Assembly (NCBI GenBank): GCA_003151595.1
Contig: PLXW01000108.1
Coordinates: 99,506-107,751, forward strand
Reading direction: 5' to 3'
DNA: 8,246 bases
Origin: Myxococcales bacterium
GTDB taxonomy: Bacteria > Myxococcota > Polyangia > Polyangiales > Polyangiaceae
Shown here piece by piece: positions 1-7,254 of this stretch. The notes beneath the pieces are model-generated. The model was not told where the DNA came from, did no database searches, and saw nothing but the letters and a program-made list of their open reading frames with translations. How positions within the stretch are numbered: position 1 is the first letter of the stretch; every line of letters starts with the position of its first letter. The translations under genes and the position numbers were made by a program.

Positions 1-88
1 TCCCGCAAGGGGAGAGGGGGAGGAGCCAACGCGTGATCTCTCCTCCCCTCTCCCCTTGCGGGAGAGGGGCCGGGGGTGAGGGTTCGCG
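1..88. repeat. Palindromic dispersed repeat doublet, copy A (left edge cut by window)
   Basis: Two inverted arms surround a short core. The left arm is truncated at position 1 and runs to about 20. The right arm contains a perfect 10-bp stem, CCCCTCTCCC (45-54) and GGGAGAGGGG (60-69), around the 5-nt loop CTTGC, followed by a GGGGGTGAGGGTTCGCG tail (72-88). The core at 21-44 matches the reverse complement of the core in the copy at 7255-7364, with a 3-bp length difference near 21-24. The core is therefore part of the repeat family and the two copies are inverted relative to each other. The element ends about 21 bp past the stop codon of the UPF0016 gene and could fold as a 3' hairpin in its mRNA. 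No T-tract follows, so a classical intrinsic terminator is not shown. Confidence 0.85.
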
Positions 89-109
89 GGCGATCGCTTC
101 AACCCCCGT

Positions 110-691
110 TCACAACCACCCCGCCACCAGCGCCACCCCGATCCCCGCGAACACCACGGCCGCGACCTTCTTCGTCAGGTTCGGATCGAGCAGCTTCCCC
201 GCGTGGTTCCCCGCGATCACCGCGATCCCCGCGACGGCCCACAAGGCCAGCGTCGCCGCCGCGAACACGATCACCGGCGCCTGGTACCGCGCCGCGAGCG
301 CGCCCGTGGCGAGCTGCGTGAGGTCGCCCCACTCGGCGATGAAGACCACCGTGAACACCATCCACGTCACGCGCCAGAAGGTCTGCGCCGCGGGGTCGTC
401 CTTCTTCTCCGCGTCGTGCGCGTCTTCCTTCTGCCGCCACATCACGACGGCCGACACGAGGAACAACACGCCCGCGAACACGTGCACCGGCCGCGGCGGC
501 AAGAGCGCCAGCAGCTGCCCGGCGACGACCGCGACGAGGCTCTGCACCGCGAGCGCCAGCGCCGTCCCGAGGAACACGGGAAGCGCGCGATGGCGCGTCG
601 CCAGGACGAGCGCGGCGAGCGCGGTCTTGTCCGGAAGCTCGGCGACGAAGATGACGCCGAAGACGGAGAGGAAGAGGTGGAGACCGGTCAT
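110..691 (-). CDS. UPF0016/GDT1 (TMEM165) family membrane cation transporter
   Basis: This 193-residue, mostly hydrophobic protein has the two-half layout of the UPF0016/GDT1 family, whose members move Mn2+ or Ca2+ across membranes, often in exchange for protons. The first half carries the signature E18-L-P-D-K-T23 and the second carries E120-W-G-D-L-T125. These match the family's E-x-G-D-[KR]-[TS] motifs, with Pro replacing Gly in the first, which I recall as common in bacterial members. About six membrane segments are visible, split by a charged cytoplasmic-type loop at residues 86-100 rich in Lys, Asp and Glu. Length is normal for a bacterial member. The ATG at 691 has only a weak upstream purine stretch. 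A 12/13-bp direct repeat lies 48-81 bp upstream. A yybP-ykoY Mn2+ riboswitch, known upstream of some family members, was looked for and not seen. The ion is inferred; the family is well supported. Confidence 0.9.
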   Translation of the reverse strand: MTGLHLFLSVFGVIFVAELPDKTALAALVLATRHRALPVFLGTALALAVQSLVAVVAGQLLALLPPRPVHVFAGVLFLVSAVVMWRQKEDAHDAEKKDDPAAQTFWRVTWMVFTVVFIAEWGDLTQLATGALAARYQAPVIVFAAATLALWAVAGIAVIAGNHAGKLLDPNLTKKVAAVVFAGIGVALVAGWL

Positions 692-810
692 CGGGTCTGC
701 TCAGTTTGCACACGTTCGGCCCGTCGCACGCAATACGGGGTTCTTCGACGCCGTCGGTCGGTTCTTCAACGCACCTGGGCCGGCGCTCCCGGTTGCGGTT
801 CTCCCGCCAA
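692..810. other. Upstream region of the UPF0016 gene
   Basis: This is non-coding spacer between the tandem repeat array and the UPF0016 start codon. It should hold that gene's promoter, because the preceding gene ends at 1134 and the array lies between. The only distinct structure is the spaced direct repeat at 739-772. Pieces around 770-811 faintly resemble the 62-bp repeat unit (for example CAACGCAC near both ends) and may be a decayed copy. I could not place a convincing -35/-10 pair. Confidence 0.5.
739..772. promoter_or_regulatory. Direct repeat pair spaced 21 bp (possible operator)
   Basis: GGTTCTTCGACGC at 739-751 recurs as GGTTCTTCAACGC at 760-772, with one mismatch in 13 bases. The 21-bp centre-to-centre spacing is two helical turns, so both sites would face the same side of the DNA. 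The pair lies 48-81 bp upstream of the UPF0016 start, where a metal-responsive or other regulator could bind. No regulator family is recognised from the motif. The repeat is seen; the function is inferred. Confidence 0.35.
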
Positions 811-1133
811 CGCACGTCCGTTCCGGCCGGCGCGCCACCTCGGCAGCCAATCTCACCACCCAGTTCGCCAAACGCACGCCCGTTCCAGCTGGCGCGCCAC
901 CTCGGCAGCCAATCTCACCACCCAGTTCGCCAAACGCACGCCCATTCCAGCCGGCGCGCCACCTCGGCAGCCAATCTCACCACCCAGTTCGCCGAGCGCA
1001 CGCCCATTCCAGCCGGCGCGCCACCTCGGCAGCCAATCTCATCACCCAGTTCGCCGAGCGCGCGTCCGTTCCAGGCGGCGCACCATCTCGGCGGCCAAGC
1101 GCACCACCCAGTTCGCCGAGCGCGCGTCCGTTC
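811..1133. repeat. 62-bp tandem repeat array, about 5.2 copies
   Basis: Five full 62-bp units begin at 811, 873, 935, 997 and 1059, with a 13-bp partial unit at 1121-1133. Units 2, 3 and 4 differ at only one to four positions. Unit 5, nearest the lipoprotein gene, is the most divergent. Each of the first four units contains the palindrome GGCGCGCC (TGGCGCGCCA in unit 2), which is broken in unit 5. The array abuts the TAA stop of the lipoprotein gene (1134-1136) with no gap. Units are contiguous with no spacers, so it is not a CRISPR. The 62-bp period is not a multiple of three, and no plus-strand frame has a stop through the array, which creates long but unlikely plus-strand open frames. Confidence 0.95.
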
Positions 1134-3413
1134 TTACGGCCTCAGGATCTGATAGTTGTGCGCGAAGTACTCGAACAGCGGCCCGGTCCCGCTGGCCGGC
1201 GCGGGCTCACCCGGCAAGCTCGAGACGGAGACCGCGGTGGGGTCATTTCCCCAGTACGACTCGGCTTGCGTCGCGTTGTCGGGGAACCCGATCAGGAACC
1301 CGTGAATGATCTCGTTGTCGTTGTCGGTCGCGTTGTACGGGTTCACAGGCGGAGCGCAGTAGTCGCACGTCTCGACGAAGTTCTTCGGAACGGCCAGCGT
1401 GAACGCGCCTCCCTGCGTGGCATCCCAGGACTTGAAGACCTCAGGCGAGGTCCCGCTGACCGACACGCCGCCGTCGGGGAAGACAATCTGAGTGTCCGAG
1501 TGGAGATCCGCTCCGATGATCGCCGGAAGCTTGTCGGCCGCCGTCTCCGACTTGATCCACGCCATCGCTTCCTTCGCCTGAAGGTCTTGCTCATCCTCCC
1601 AGCCGTTGCCGTTCGGGCCCGTCTCGCTCCCGTAGAAGCCAGTGTACGGCACGCTCGAATCGATGTAGGCGCTCGAGAGCTGGACGCAGAAGAAATCGAT
1701 CGTCTGATCCTCGAGCGCGACCTGCGCCTTGAGGACCGAGCGGCGGAATCCCGTCGCAGGGAGGATGTACGACTTCGTGTTGGACAGCGGGTAGTGCGAC
1801 AGCATCATCGACGGGTTCTGACCGTCGAAGGCGAACGGCGTCAGCGCCTTGCTCACGCAGTTCTGGGCTTCGTTGAGCGTGACGCTGCTGATGTAGAAGA
1901 CGGTGCAGTCCCAGCAGTTGACGGCCTCGTTGCGGAGCTTGAGAAGAGACCCTAGACAGCTCCCTTCGAGGCACGCGCTGGTGCCGTTCAGCGTGCCGGT
2001 GCCATTGGTGTCGTTGGTGTTCGTCGAACAGTTCTGATCGACGCACCCGAGCCAGCTGTTCACGTCGGCGAGGGGGACCGAGCCGGCGCACGGAGGAGTG
2101 GCCGGCGGAGGCCGCTGATCGGCCGTCGCGGTGGGGACCGTCGCGCTGGTGGTGGTGAGCTGGAACGAGTACGGGTACTGCCCGGCGACGCCACCGTCGG
2201 CATTCCCCGCCGCCAGCCCGATGATCTTGTCGCGATCCTCGGCGCGGTCGACCTCAAAGAGGCACATGAGATCCGAAGTGCGCGCGGCGATCGCCGAAGG
2301 GACCACGGTGCGTCGCGTCGTCTCGAACGGCGCGTTGGGCCCGTAGAAGCTGGTGTTCACCAGATCGAGGGTGATGATCGGCAGGTTGGTCACCGTGCAC
2401 TTCGCGAGGAGCGACTCGTCGCCGCTGGTGAGCGCGCCTCCTCCGGCGTCAGGGCCGGCGTCGACCGTCGCTGTCGACGCGGCCAGCTTGTCGTCGCAGA
2501 ACACGGCGCGCAACGGATGCTGGTTCTTCGTGTCTCCAGGATCACCGATGGCGATGAGCGTCCCATCCTGCGCCGGTGGCGCGGGAAAGACGGCGAACGC
2601 CTTGGTGGGGGAGTCCGAATACGCGGCGCCGAGGTTGAAGTCCTGGCCAGGGAACGTCACGTACCCCGAGGCGTCGATCGCGAACTGGACGGCGGTGCCG
2701 ATCGCCGGCTGCGCGGCGGCCGCCTTCCCCGGGGTGATCGGCGCGTTGTTTGTGAAGTTGACCGTGAGGGAGGCTGGGACGAACGCCGCGCTGGACGCTC
2801 CAAAGATGATCGACTTGGTGATCGACGCACCATTCACGAGGCGGATGGTGGAGACGTTTGCTGAGGTCGCCTCGCTCTTCGGTCGCTCGGGGAGTCCGAC
2901 CATCGCTTCCTTCGTCGACCCTCCGCCCCATCGCATGAGCGTGACGACGGGGGATCCCGCGACGTTGTCCCCCACCGCGATTCCGTCCGCCTCGCTCGTG
3001 CCCGCCACGCTGCACGTCTTGCCCGACGGGATCGCCTTCACGTCGATCTTCCCGACCGGCGTGCTGAACGGCACCGTCTCCGTCGAGTAGAGAAGACCGC
3101 CCGGCCGCGACGACGTCCCCAGGCAGAGCGTGTCGTTGCCTCCATCGCGGAAGAGCGGGCGCCCCCAGTCGGTGCTCCCGCTCGGGCGGATGCAGAAGTC
3201 GCTGTAGTTGAGCGGGTCGGTCAAGTCGGTGAGCCCTGCGCCGACGTTCGCCATGTTCGCGAGCCGCACGCGCCCGTTGCCGCTCGACGGCAGCGCGCAC
3301 CCCGTCGCTTGCGGATCGGCCGGCCGCGTTTCCAATCCCGCGATCGCCTGGCACCCCGCGGCGATGGCGATGAACAGTCCCCCGACAGTCAGAAACAAGC
3401 TCGTTCGGTTCAC
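1134..3413 (-). CDS. Lipoprotein with C-terminal degenerate endonuclease/exonuclease/phosphatase-like domain
   Basis: This 759-residue protein has a lipoprotein signal peptide: N-terminal Arg3, a hydrophobic stretch, and a lipobox ending A-A-G-C21. Residues about 45-310 form two or more beta-rich segments loosely reminiscent of DUF4397 modules. An Asp-Ala-Gly-Pro linker near 317-326, typical of myxobacterial lipoproteins, leads to the second half. Residues about 345-759 can be laid over the DNase I-like fold: N353 in the first strand, E387 in a C-L-F-E-V motif, L-S-H-Y-P-L with R557/R558 after it, I-I-G-A-D636-L-H, and a terminal A-H752-N-Y-Q-I. The usual T-H-L histidine appears as Q578 and the usual G-D-F-N asparagine as H638. 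A cysteine-rich insert spans about 441-519. The start is GTG, with GAGG 6 nt upstream (3420-3423). The gene follows the TPR/PEGA gene by 82 bp. Lipoprotein status is firm; the fold is a motif-level inference and activity is doubtful. Confidence 0.8.
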   Translation of the reverse strand: MNRTSLFLTVGGLFIAIAAGCQAIAGLETRPADPQATGCALPSSGNGRVRLANMANVGAGLTDLTDPLNYSDFCIRPSGSTDWGRPLFRDGGNDTLCLGTSSRPGGLLYSTETVPFSTPVGKIDVKAIPSGKTCSVAGTSEADGIAVGDNVAGSPVVTLMRWGGGSTKEAMVGLPERPKSEATSANVSTIRLVNGASITKSIIFGASSAAFVPASLTVNFTNNAPITPGKAAAAQPAIGTAVQFAIDASGYVTFPGQDFNLGAAYSDSPTKAFAVFPAPPAQDGTLIAIGDPGDTKNQHPLRAVFCDDKLAASTATVDAGPDAGGGALTSGDESLLAKCTVTNLPIITLDLVNTSFYGPNAPFETTRRTVVPSAIAARTSDLMCLFEVDRAEDRDKIIGLAAGNADGGVAGQYPYSFQLTTTSATVPTATADQRPPPATPPCAGSVPLADVNSWLGCVDQNCSTNTNDTNGTGTLNGTSACLEGSCLGSLLKLRNEAVNCWDCTVFYISSVTLNEAQNCVSKALTPFAFDGQNPSMMLSHYPLSNTKSYILPATGFRRSVLKAQVALEDQTIDFFCVQLSSAYIDSSVPYTGFYGSETGPNGNGWEDEQDLQAKEAMAWIKSETAADKLPAIIGADLHSDTQIVFPDGGVSVSGTSPEVFKSWDATQGGAFTLAVPKNFVETCDYCAPPVNPYNATDNDNEIIHGFLIGFPDNATQAESYWGNDPTAVSVSSLPGEPAPASGTGPLFEYFAHNYQILRP

Positions 3414-3495
3414 GTATGACCTCGCTCTTCGAAACCTTCGCGGGCGTCAGCAAGGAAGCTGAAACGTGGCTGCGCGCGCGACCCCTCGGAAACTC

Positions 3496-4620
3496 TCAGA
3501 ACGAACGCTGGAGTAGGAACCCCTGCGCTCCGTGCGGACCCGACGTGAAGCGCCAGTCCCATCGCGATGCTTCTTTCGGCGGCACACCCACCGGTGCCGG
3601 ACCCGACTCTTCTTTCACGCCGCCGGTCGCGTAGAGGATCCCGCCGACCACCATCGCCGCCACGCCGACGCCGATGCCGATGTCCGAGACCCACGCGTCC
3701 GTGTGCGCACTCGACATCGCGTCCGAGCCTGCTTGCGTGCACCGAAGCTCGCCGTCGAACGATGGGCAGTTGTTGTCGCTCGTCTTCTTCTGGCCCAGCG
3801 CGAGGACGCCGAACACCGTGCCGATGCCGGCGACGACGACGCCTCCAACGAAGAGCCCCGTGCCGAGCTTTCGCTTCGCGGTCCAGAACGGAGGGGGCGG
3901 GCGATCGATCGGCGCGAGCTCCAGCGGATCGATCGTCACCGTCGCGTGCTGCTTGGCGACGGCGTTCACCGTCTTCTTCTCCGGCTTGTAGTCCGGAGCC
4001 GTGGCCGTGATCTCGTTGTTGCCCGGATCGATCGGCAGGTCCGTGTCCCACGCCGCCTCGAGGAGCGGCACGCCGTTCCGCAAGATCTGGAGACCGGGCA
4101 CGCGCACTTCCTTCGGGACCGAGATGGTCACGAACGGAAGATCGGGCTCGAGCCGCGCGATCGCGTCCTTCGCGAGCTGCTCTCTCTCCGGACGATTCGC
4201 CCGCTTCGCTTCGGCGAGCGCTTGCCGGAACTCGCCCCACGCGCTGGCGATCTTCCCCTCCTTCTCATGGCAGACCCCAAGGTTGAGGAGCGTGCCTGCC
4301 GCCGGATCGAGGCGATAGCTCTCGGCGAACTTCTGACAGGCCTGCGCGACGCGCCCTCCTTCCATGAGCCCGCGGCCCGTGAAGAAGAGAGTCTCGGCGA
4401 GCGCGCGCGCGTCGGTCATCGCGTTGCTGTCGCCGCCGGGCGACGCAGCGGGTGAGCCGGGGAGCGCCGACGCGGGAGGCGTCGTGGTCGCAGGGGTGGG
4501 AGGAGTCGCGGCCGTCGGAGGCGCGGAGGCTGGAGCCGGCGGCGTCTGCGCGTACGCGACGTTGCCGATCAGAAGCGCGGGAACTGCGACGGCCAACAGC
4601 AGCGAGTGCCGATGGTTCAC
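3496..4620 (-). CDS. Exported TPR/PEGA-like protein, coupled to the kinase
   Basis: This 374-residue protein starts at GTG 4620, which shares a GTGA overlap with the kinase stop and has GGAGG at 4628-4632, 7 nt upstream. A Sec signal peptide covers residues 1-24 with cleavage A-Y-A|Q. A Pro/Ala/Thr-rich linker follows (26-62). Residues about 70-158 hold two TPR-like helical pairs, including the L-D-P-A-A-G-T-L-L-N-L-G-V-C-H pattern seen in myxobacterial TPR proteins. Residues about 160-235 form a PEGA-like beta domain (I-L-R-N-G-V-P, then N-N-E-I-T-A-T-A-P-D-Y). Two hydrophobic segments, about 252-276 and 312-333, flank a loop with Cys285 and Cys294. This layout is common next to PknB-type kinases in Myxococcota. 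The overlap implies translational coupling, so the protein probably works with the kinase as sensor, scaffold or target. No catalytic motif is visible. Confidence 0.88.
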   Translation of the reverse strand: MNHRHSLLLAVAVPALLIGNVAYAQTPPAPASAPPTAATPPTPATTTPPASALPGSPAASPGGDSNAMTDARALAETLFFTGRGLMEGGRVAQACQKFAESYRLDPAAGTLLNLGVCHEKEGKIASAWGEFRQALAEAKRANRPEREQLAKDAIARLEPDLPFVTISVPKEVRVPGLQILRNGVPLLEAAWDTDLPIDPGNNEITATAPDYKPEKKTVNAVAKQHATVTIDPLELAPIDRPPPPFWTAKRKLGTGLFVGGVVVAGIGTVFGVLALGQKKTSDNNCPSFDGELRCTQAGSDAMSSAHTDAWVSDIGIGVGVAAMVVGGILYATGGVKEESGPAPVGVPPKEASRWDWRFTSGPHGAQGFLLQRSF

Positions 4621-6437
4621 TGTCGGTCCTCCAATGGATTGGACTTCGTGGTGGGTTGAGGTGCTGGAGCGGGAGTCGCCGCGGGGGGCGGAGTCGCCGG
4701 TGCGGCCGTGGTCGTGGGAGGGGGCGGAGGGTGCGAGGTCGATCCGCCGCCGTGGCGCGGATGCCATGCGGCGCCGCCGCCGTGAGCGGGCGCCGCGGGA
4801 GCCGCCGCCGCAGTGTCGGTCGGGGTCGCGGTCGGGGTCGGGGTCGGGGTCGGGGTCGCAGTCGCAGTCGCGGGCGCAGTCGCCGTCGGCTGCGTCGCGG
4901 CCGCGACGGACGTCGCGCTCGGCGTCGGCTTCGCGACCGGCTCCGATGAGCGCGACCCACCGAGGAATACGAGCGCGCCGACCCCGATCAACACGCCGAC
5001 CACCACGCCGAAGATGATCGCCTTCCGCTTCCCGTCCGCGGGCCCAGCGCGCATCTCGGCTTCGAGCCCGCCGGCCGACGACGTCGAGACCGGCCCCGCT
5101 TCCATCGCCACGCGGATCGCGCCGGACGACGACATGCGCTGCGAGTTGCTCCCGGTGATCGACAGCGAACGGTAGTTCCCCGTCTGCAACGGCACCCCGC
5201 CGCTCCCGGTCGTCGACAGCAAATCCTTCTGCGCCTTCGGATCGAGCATCGACGCGATCTTCGATCGCACCTGCCCCGCGAACGGCGCGTCGACCGCTTC
5301 GAGCAGCGCGCCGGCGAGCACCGCCACGTTGCTCACGCGCTGCTCGCGATCGCGCGCGAAGCACTGCATCACCACGAGCTCGAGCTCGTCGGAAATGTCG
5401 GGGAGCGCCGTCTTCAAGCTGGGGGGCGGCTTGTCGGCCGCGAGCTCGGCGCAGATGCGCGTGAGCGTCGGGTAGTCGTACGGCGGACGGCCGGTGAGCA
5501 TCTCGTAGAAGATCGCGCCGATCGACCAGACGTCGGCGCGCGCGTCGACCGTGGCCGATCCGAACAGCTGCTCGGGCGCCATGTACTTCGGCGAGCCGAG
5601 CACGACGCCGGTCTGCGTGAGCTCGTCGAGCTGCTCTTCGCCTTGCGACCACTTCGAGATCCCGAAGTCGAGGATCTTGATCAGGTCCGAACCGTCGGGC
5701 CGCTTGGTGACGAAGAGGTTCGACGGCTTGAGATCGCGGTGCACGATCCCGATGGCGTGCGCCTCGGCGAGCCCTTCGCAAATCTGCACGATGTAATCGA
5801 GCGCAACCGGGATCGGCAGCTTGCCGCCGGTCTTCAGCGTGCGACGCAGGTCGTAGCCGACGAGATGGTCCATGACCATGAACGGAACCAGGTCGCGCCA
5901 CACGCCGACGTCGATCACGCGCGTGATGTGCTCGTTGCGGAGCTTCGCGCTGACCTGCGCCTCGCGACGGAAGCGCGCCTGGAAGTCGGTCGACTGCGTG
6001 GCCGCGCGCGCGCTGAGGAACTTCAGCGCGACCTTCTCTTTCAAGTGCACGTGCGTCGCCGAGACGACGACGCCCATCGCGCCGCGTCCGATGATCTCGT
6101 CGATGCGGTACTTGCCGTCGATGACGGCGCCGACCGCGAGCTGCTTCATCAGCATCGCGGTCTCGTCGGGCGCGTCCATGATCGTGGAGCCGGGCGGCGC
6201 GTCGCTCGACGGCGCGATGCGGCTCGACTCGTCGGTCGACGCGATGCGGTTCGAATCCGCCGTGGTCTGCTCGGTGGCGGCCGGTCCTTCGCCGCTGGGG
6301 CGGGCGCTGGGTGACTCGGGCTTGCTCATGATCTTTCGCGAATCACTCGACTCGAGATCGGCCTGACGCTTTATCGCCGATGCGCTGGGAGGGTCGGGCC
6401 GCGGCGGGCCCTTCGGCGAGTTCGGTGCACCAGGCAT
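4617..6437 (-). CDS. Transmembrane Ser/Thr protein kinase (PknB-like)
   Basis: This 606-residue kinase has a complete Hanks-type domain at about 110-385: glycine loop G117-R-G-A-M-G122, V-A-L-K139, helix-C E159, catalytic H233-R-D-L-K-P-S-N240, D257-F-G, an activation segment with T274 and T276, A-P-E289, D302-V-W and R367. All key residues are present, so it should be an active RD kinase. A low-complexity Ser/Gly linker leads to one membrane helix (about 472-494). After it comes an outward tail of about 112 residues rich in Pro, Thr and Ala, with (Thr-Pro) repeats and a His/Gly patch, but no PASTA domain. An N-terminal extension of about 100 residues precedes the kinase fold. The start could be ATG 6437 or ATG 6329 (residue 37); neither has a strong ribosome site. 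It heads the unit with the TPR/PEGA gene. Its signal and substrate are unknown. Confidence 0.95.
   Translation of the reverse strand: MPGAPNSPKGPPRPDPPSASAIKRQADLESSDSRKIMSKPESPSARPSGEGPAATEQTTADSNRIASTDESSRIAPSSDAPPGSTIMDAPDETAMLMKQLAVGAVIDGKYRIDEIIGRGAMGVVVSATHVHLKEKVALKFLSARAATQSTDFQARFRREAQVSAKLRNEHITRVIDVGVWRDLVPFMVMDHLVGYDLRRTLKTGGKLPIPVALDYIVQICEGLAEAHAIGIVHRDLKPSNLFVTKRPDGSDLIKILDFGISKWSQGEEQLDELTQTGVVLGSPKYMAPEQLFGSATVDARADVWSIGAIFYEMLTGRPPYDYPTLTRICAELAADKPPPSLKTALPDISDELELVVMQCFARDREQRVSNVAVLAGALLEAVDAPFAGQVRSKIASMLDPKAQKDLLSTTGSGGVPLQTGNYRSLSITGSNSQRMSSSGAIRVAMEAGPVSTSSAGGLEAEMRAGPADGKRKAIIFGVVVGVLIGVGALVFLGGSRSSEPVAKPTPSATSVAAATQPTATAPATATATPTPTPTPTATPTDTAAAAPAAPAHGGGAAWHPRHGGGSTSHPPPPPTTTAAPATPPPAATPAPAPQPTTKSNPLEDRQ
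4618..4632 (-). promoter_or_regulatory. Ribosome binding site and GTGA start/stop overlap
   Basis: GGAGG (complement of 4628-4632) lies 7 nt before the GTG start at 4620. The last two bases of that GTG are the first two of the TGA ending the kinase gene. This fixes the start of the TPR/PEGA gene within a much longer open frame and points to translational coupling of the two products. Confidence 0.85.
4834..4855 (+). other. GGGGTC microsatellite with four-tract G-quadruplex motif
   Basis: Four GGGG tracts at 4834, 4840, 4846 and 4852 are separated by 2-nt TC loops, and a fifth lies at 4822. This fits the G-quadruplex pattern with four-G tracts and very short loops. It lies on the template strand of the kinase gene and encodes the (Thr-Pro) repeats of the outward tail. 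The 6-bp unit keeps the frame if copies are gained or lost. Confidence 0.75.
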
Positions 6438-6535
6438 GGTCCACCATCCAGGATACGTCTACTCGCGCCTTTCGGGGCGTACAACGCGATCGGATTCGCA
6501 CGAGGGGGTCTCCGAGGGGCCGGTGTCGGCGTTTC
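6438..6535. other. Spacer between purQ and the kinase gene
   Basis: This 98-bp gap lies between the purQ stop and the upstream kinase start codon, both genes on the minus strand. Short stems (for example CGCC/GGCG near 6469-6480 and GCCG/CGGC near 6519-6530) are too weak, and no T-tract follows. Whether the kinase has its own promoter or is read through from purQ cannot be decided here. Confidence 0.5.
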
Positions 6536-7216
6536 TCATACGCCGAGCACGCTCTCGAAAAGTTGCCTGCCGTCCGCACATCCGAGGAGCGCCTCGCTCA
6601 TGCGCTCAGGGTGGGGCATCAGGCCGAACACGTTCTTCGACGGGCCGCCGTAGATGCCGGCGATGGCGTCGATCGACCCGTTCGGGTTCGACTCGTCGCT
6701 GAGATCGCCGGCGGGGGTGCAGTAGCGGAGGGCGATGCGATCACCGTCGGCCAGCTGCTTCAACGTGGCTTCCGACGCCTGGTAGCGCCCTTCGCCGTGT
6801 GAAATCGGCAGACGCCAGACCGTCTCCAGCTTGCGGGTGAAGGGCCCCTTGGCCGTCACCTTCACGTGCCAGTCGCCGCACTCGAACCGCATGTTGCTGT
6901 TTCGAGTGAGTGCGCCGGGGAGGAGCCCCACCTCGGTGAGGATCTGAAACCCGTTGCAGATCCCGAGCACGTAACCGCCGCGCTCGGCATGCGCGCGGAC
7001 GGCCGGGATGATGGGGCTCACCTTGGCGATGGCGCCGCAGCGCAGGTAATCGCCGTACGAAAAGCCGCCGGGGATGGCGACGAGATCGACGTCGTCGGGC
7101 AGCGAGGTCTCGGTGTGCCAGACCACCGTGGTCGGCGCGCCGCAGACGTCGCGAAGCGTGTGAACCAGCTCGGTGTCTGCGTTGATGCCGGGGAAGACGA
7201 CGACGCACGCGCGCAT
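6536..7216 (-). CDS. purQ: Phosphoribosylformylglycinamidine synthase subunit PurQ (glutaminase)
   Basis: This 226-residue protein is the glutamine amidotransferase part of FGAM synthase, which frees ammonia from glutamine for PurL to convert FGAR to FGAM in cytoplasmic purine synthesis. The N-terminus has the family pattern F-P-G-I-N-A-D-T-E, then I-P-G-G-F-S-Y-G-D-Y-L-R-C-G-A at 48-62. The nucleophile sits in G85-I-C87-N-G-F-Q91. The catalytic pair appears in P-H202-P-E204, and a P-I-S-H-G-E-G-R-Y segment lies at 137-145. Length fits the separate small subunit used with PurL and PurS. The ATG at 7216 has no clear Shine-Dalgarno. The 5' side holds only about 38 bp before the repeat element at 7255, so its promoter is short, overlaps the repeat, or lies beyond it. 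purL begins about 860 bp away on the opposite strand. Identification is firm. Confidence 0.97.
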   Translation of the reverse strand: MRACVVVFPGINADTELVHTLRDVCGAPTTVVWHTETSLPDDVDLVAIPGGFSYGDYLRCGAIAKVSPIIPAVRAHAERGGYVLGICNGFQILTEVGLLPGALTRNSNMRFECGDWHVKVTAKGPFTRKLETVWRLPISHGEGRYQASEATLKQLADGDRIALRYCTPAGDLSDESNPNGSIDAIAGIYGGPSKNVFGLMPHPERMSEALLGCADGRQLFESVLGV

Positions 7217-7254
7217 GGGCGCGGCTTAGCACAAACGCGAGCCATCTCCCCCCA

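Noticed and set aside
692..810. yybP-ykoY Mn2+ riboswitch upstream of the UPF0016 gene
   Set aside because: The conserved purine-rich loops of that riboswitch were not found on the minus strand between 810 and 691.
811..1133. CRISPR array
   Set aside because: The 62-bp units are contiguous with no unique spacers, vary slightly between copies, and no cas gene is in the window.
33..1955. Long plus-strand open frame (640 codons) and overlapping plus-strand frames through the tandem repeat
   Set aside because: It runs antisense to the UPF0016 and lipoprotein genes, both well supported. The 62-bp repeat has no stop in any plus frame, and GC-rich DNA opens the antisense frames. The product is low-complexity Arg/Ser/Pro with no domain.
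3414..3495. Intrinsic terminator between the TPR/PEGA and lipoprotein genes
   Set aside because: No stable hairpin with a following T-tract is visible in the 82-bp gap, so read-through is more likely.
4265..4960. Arg-rich frames (both strands) in the Pro/Thr tail region of the kinase
   Set aside because: These are frame-shifted readings of the GGGGTC microsatellite and GC-rich linker, with no start signals or domain content.
4621..5901. N-terminal extension of the TPR/PEGA open frame into the kinase gene
   Set aside because: The upstream part is antiphase to the strongly supported kinase. The GTG at 4620 has GGAGG 7 nt before it and is followed at once by a signal peptide.
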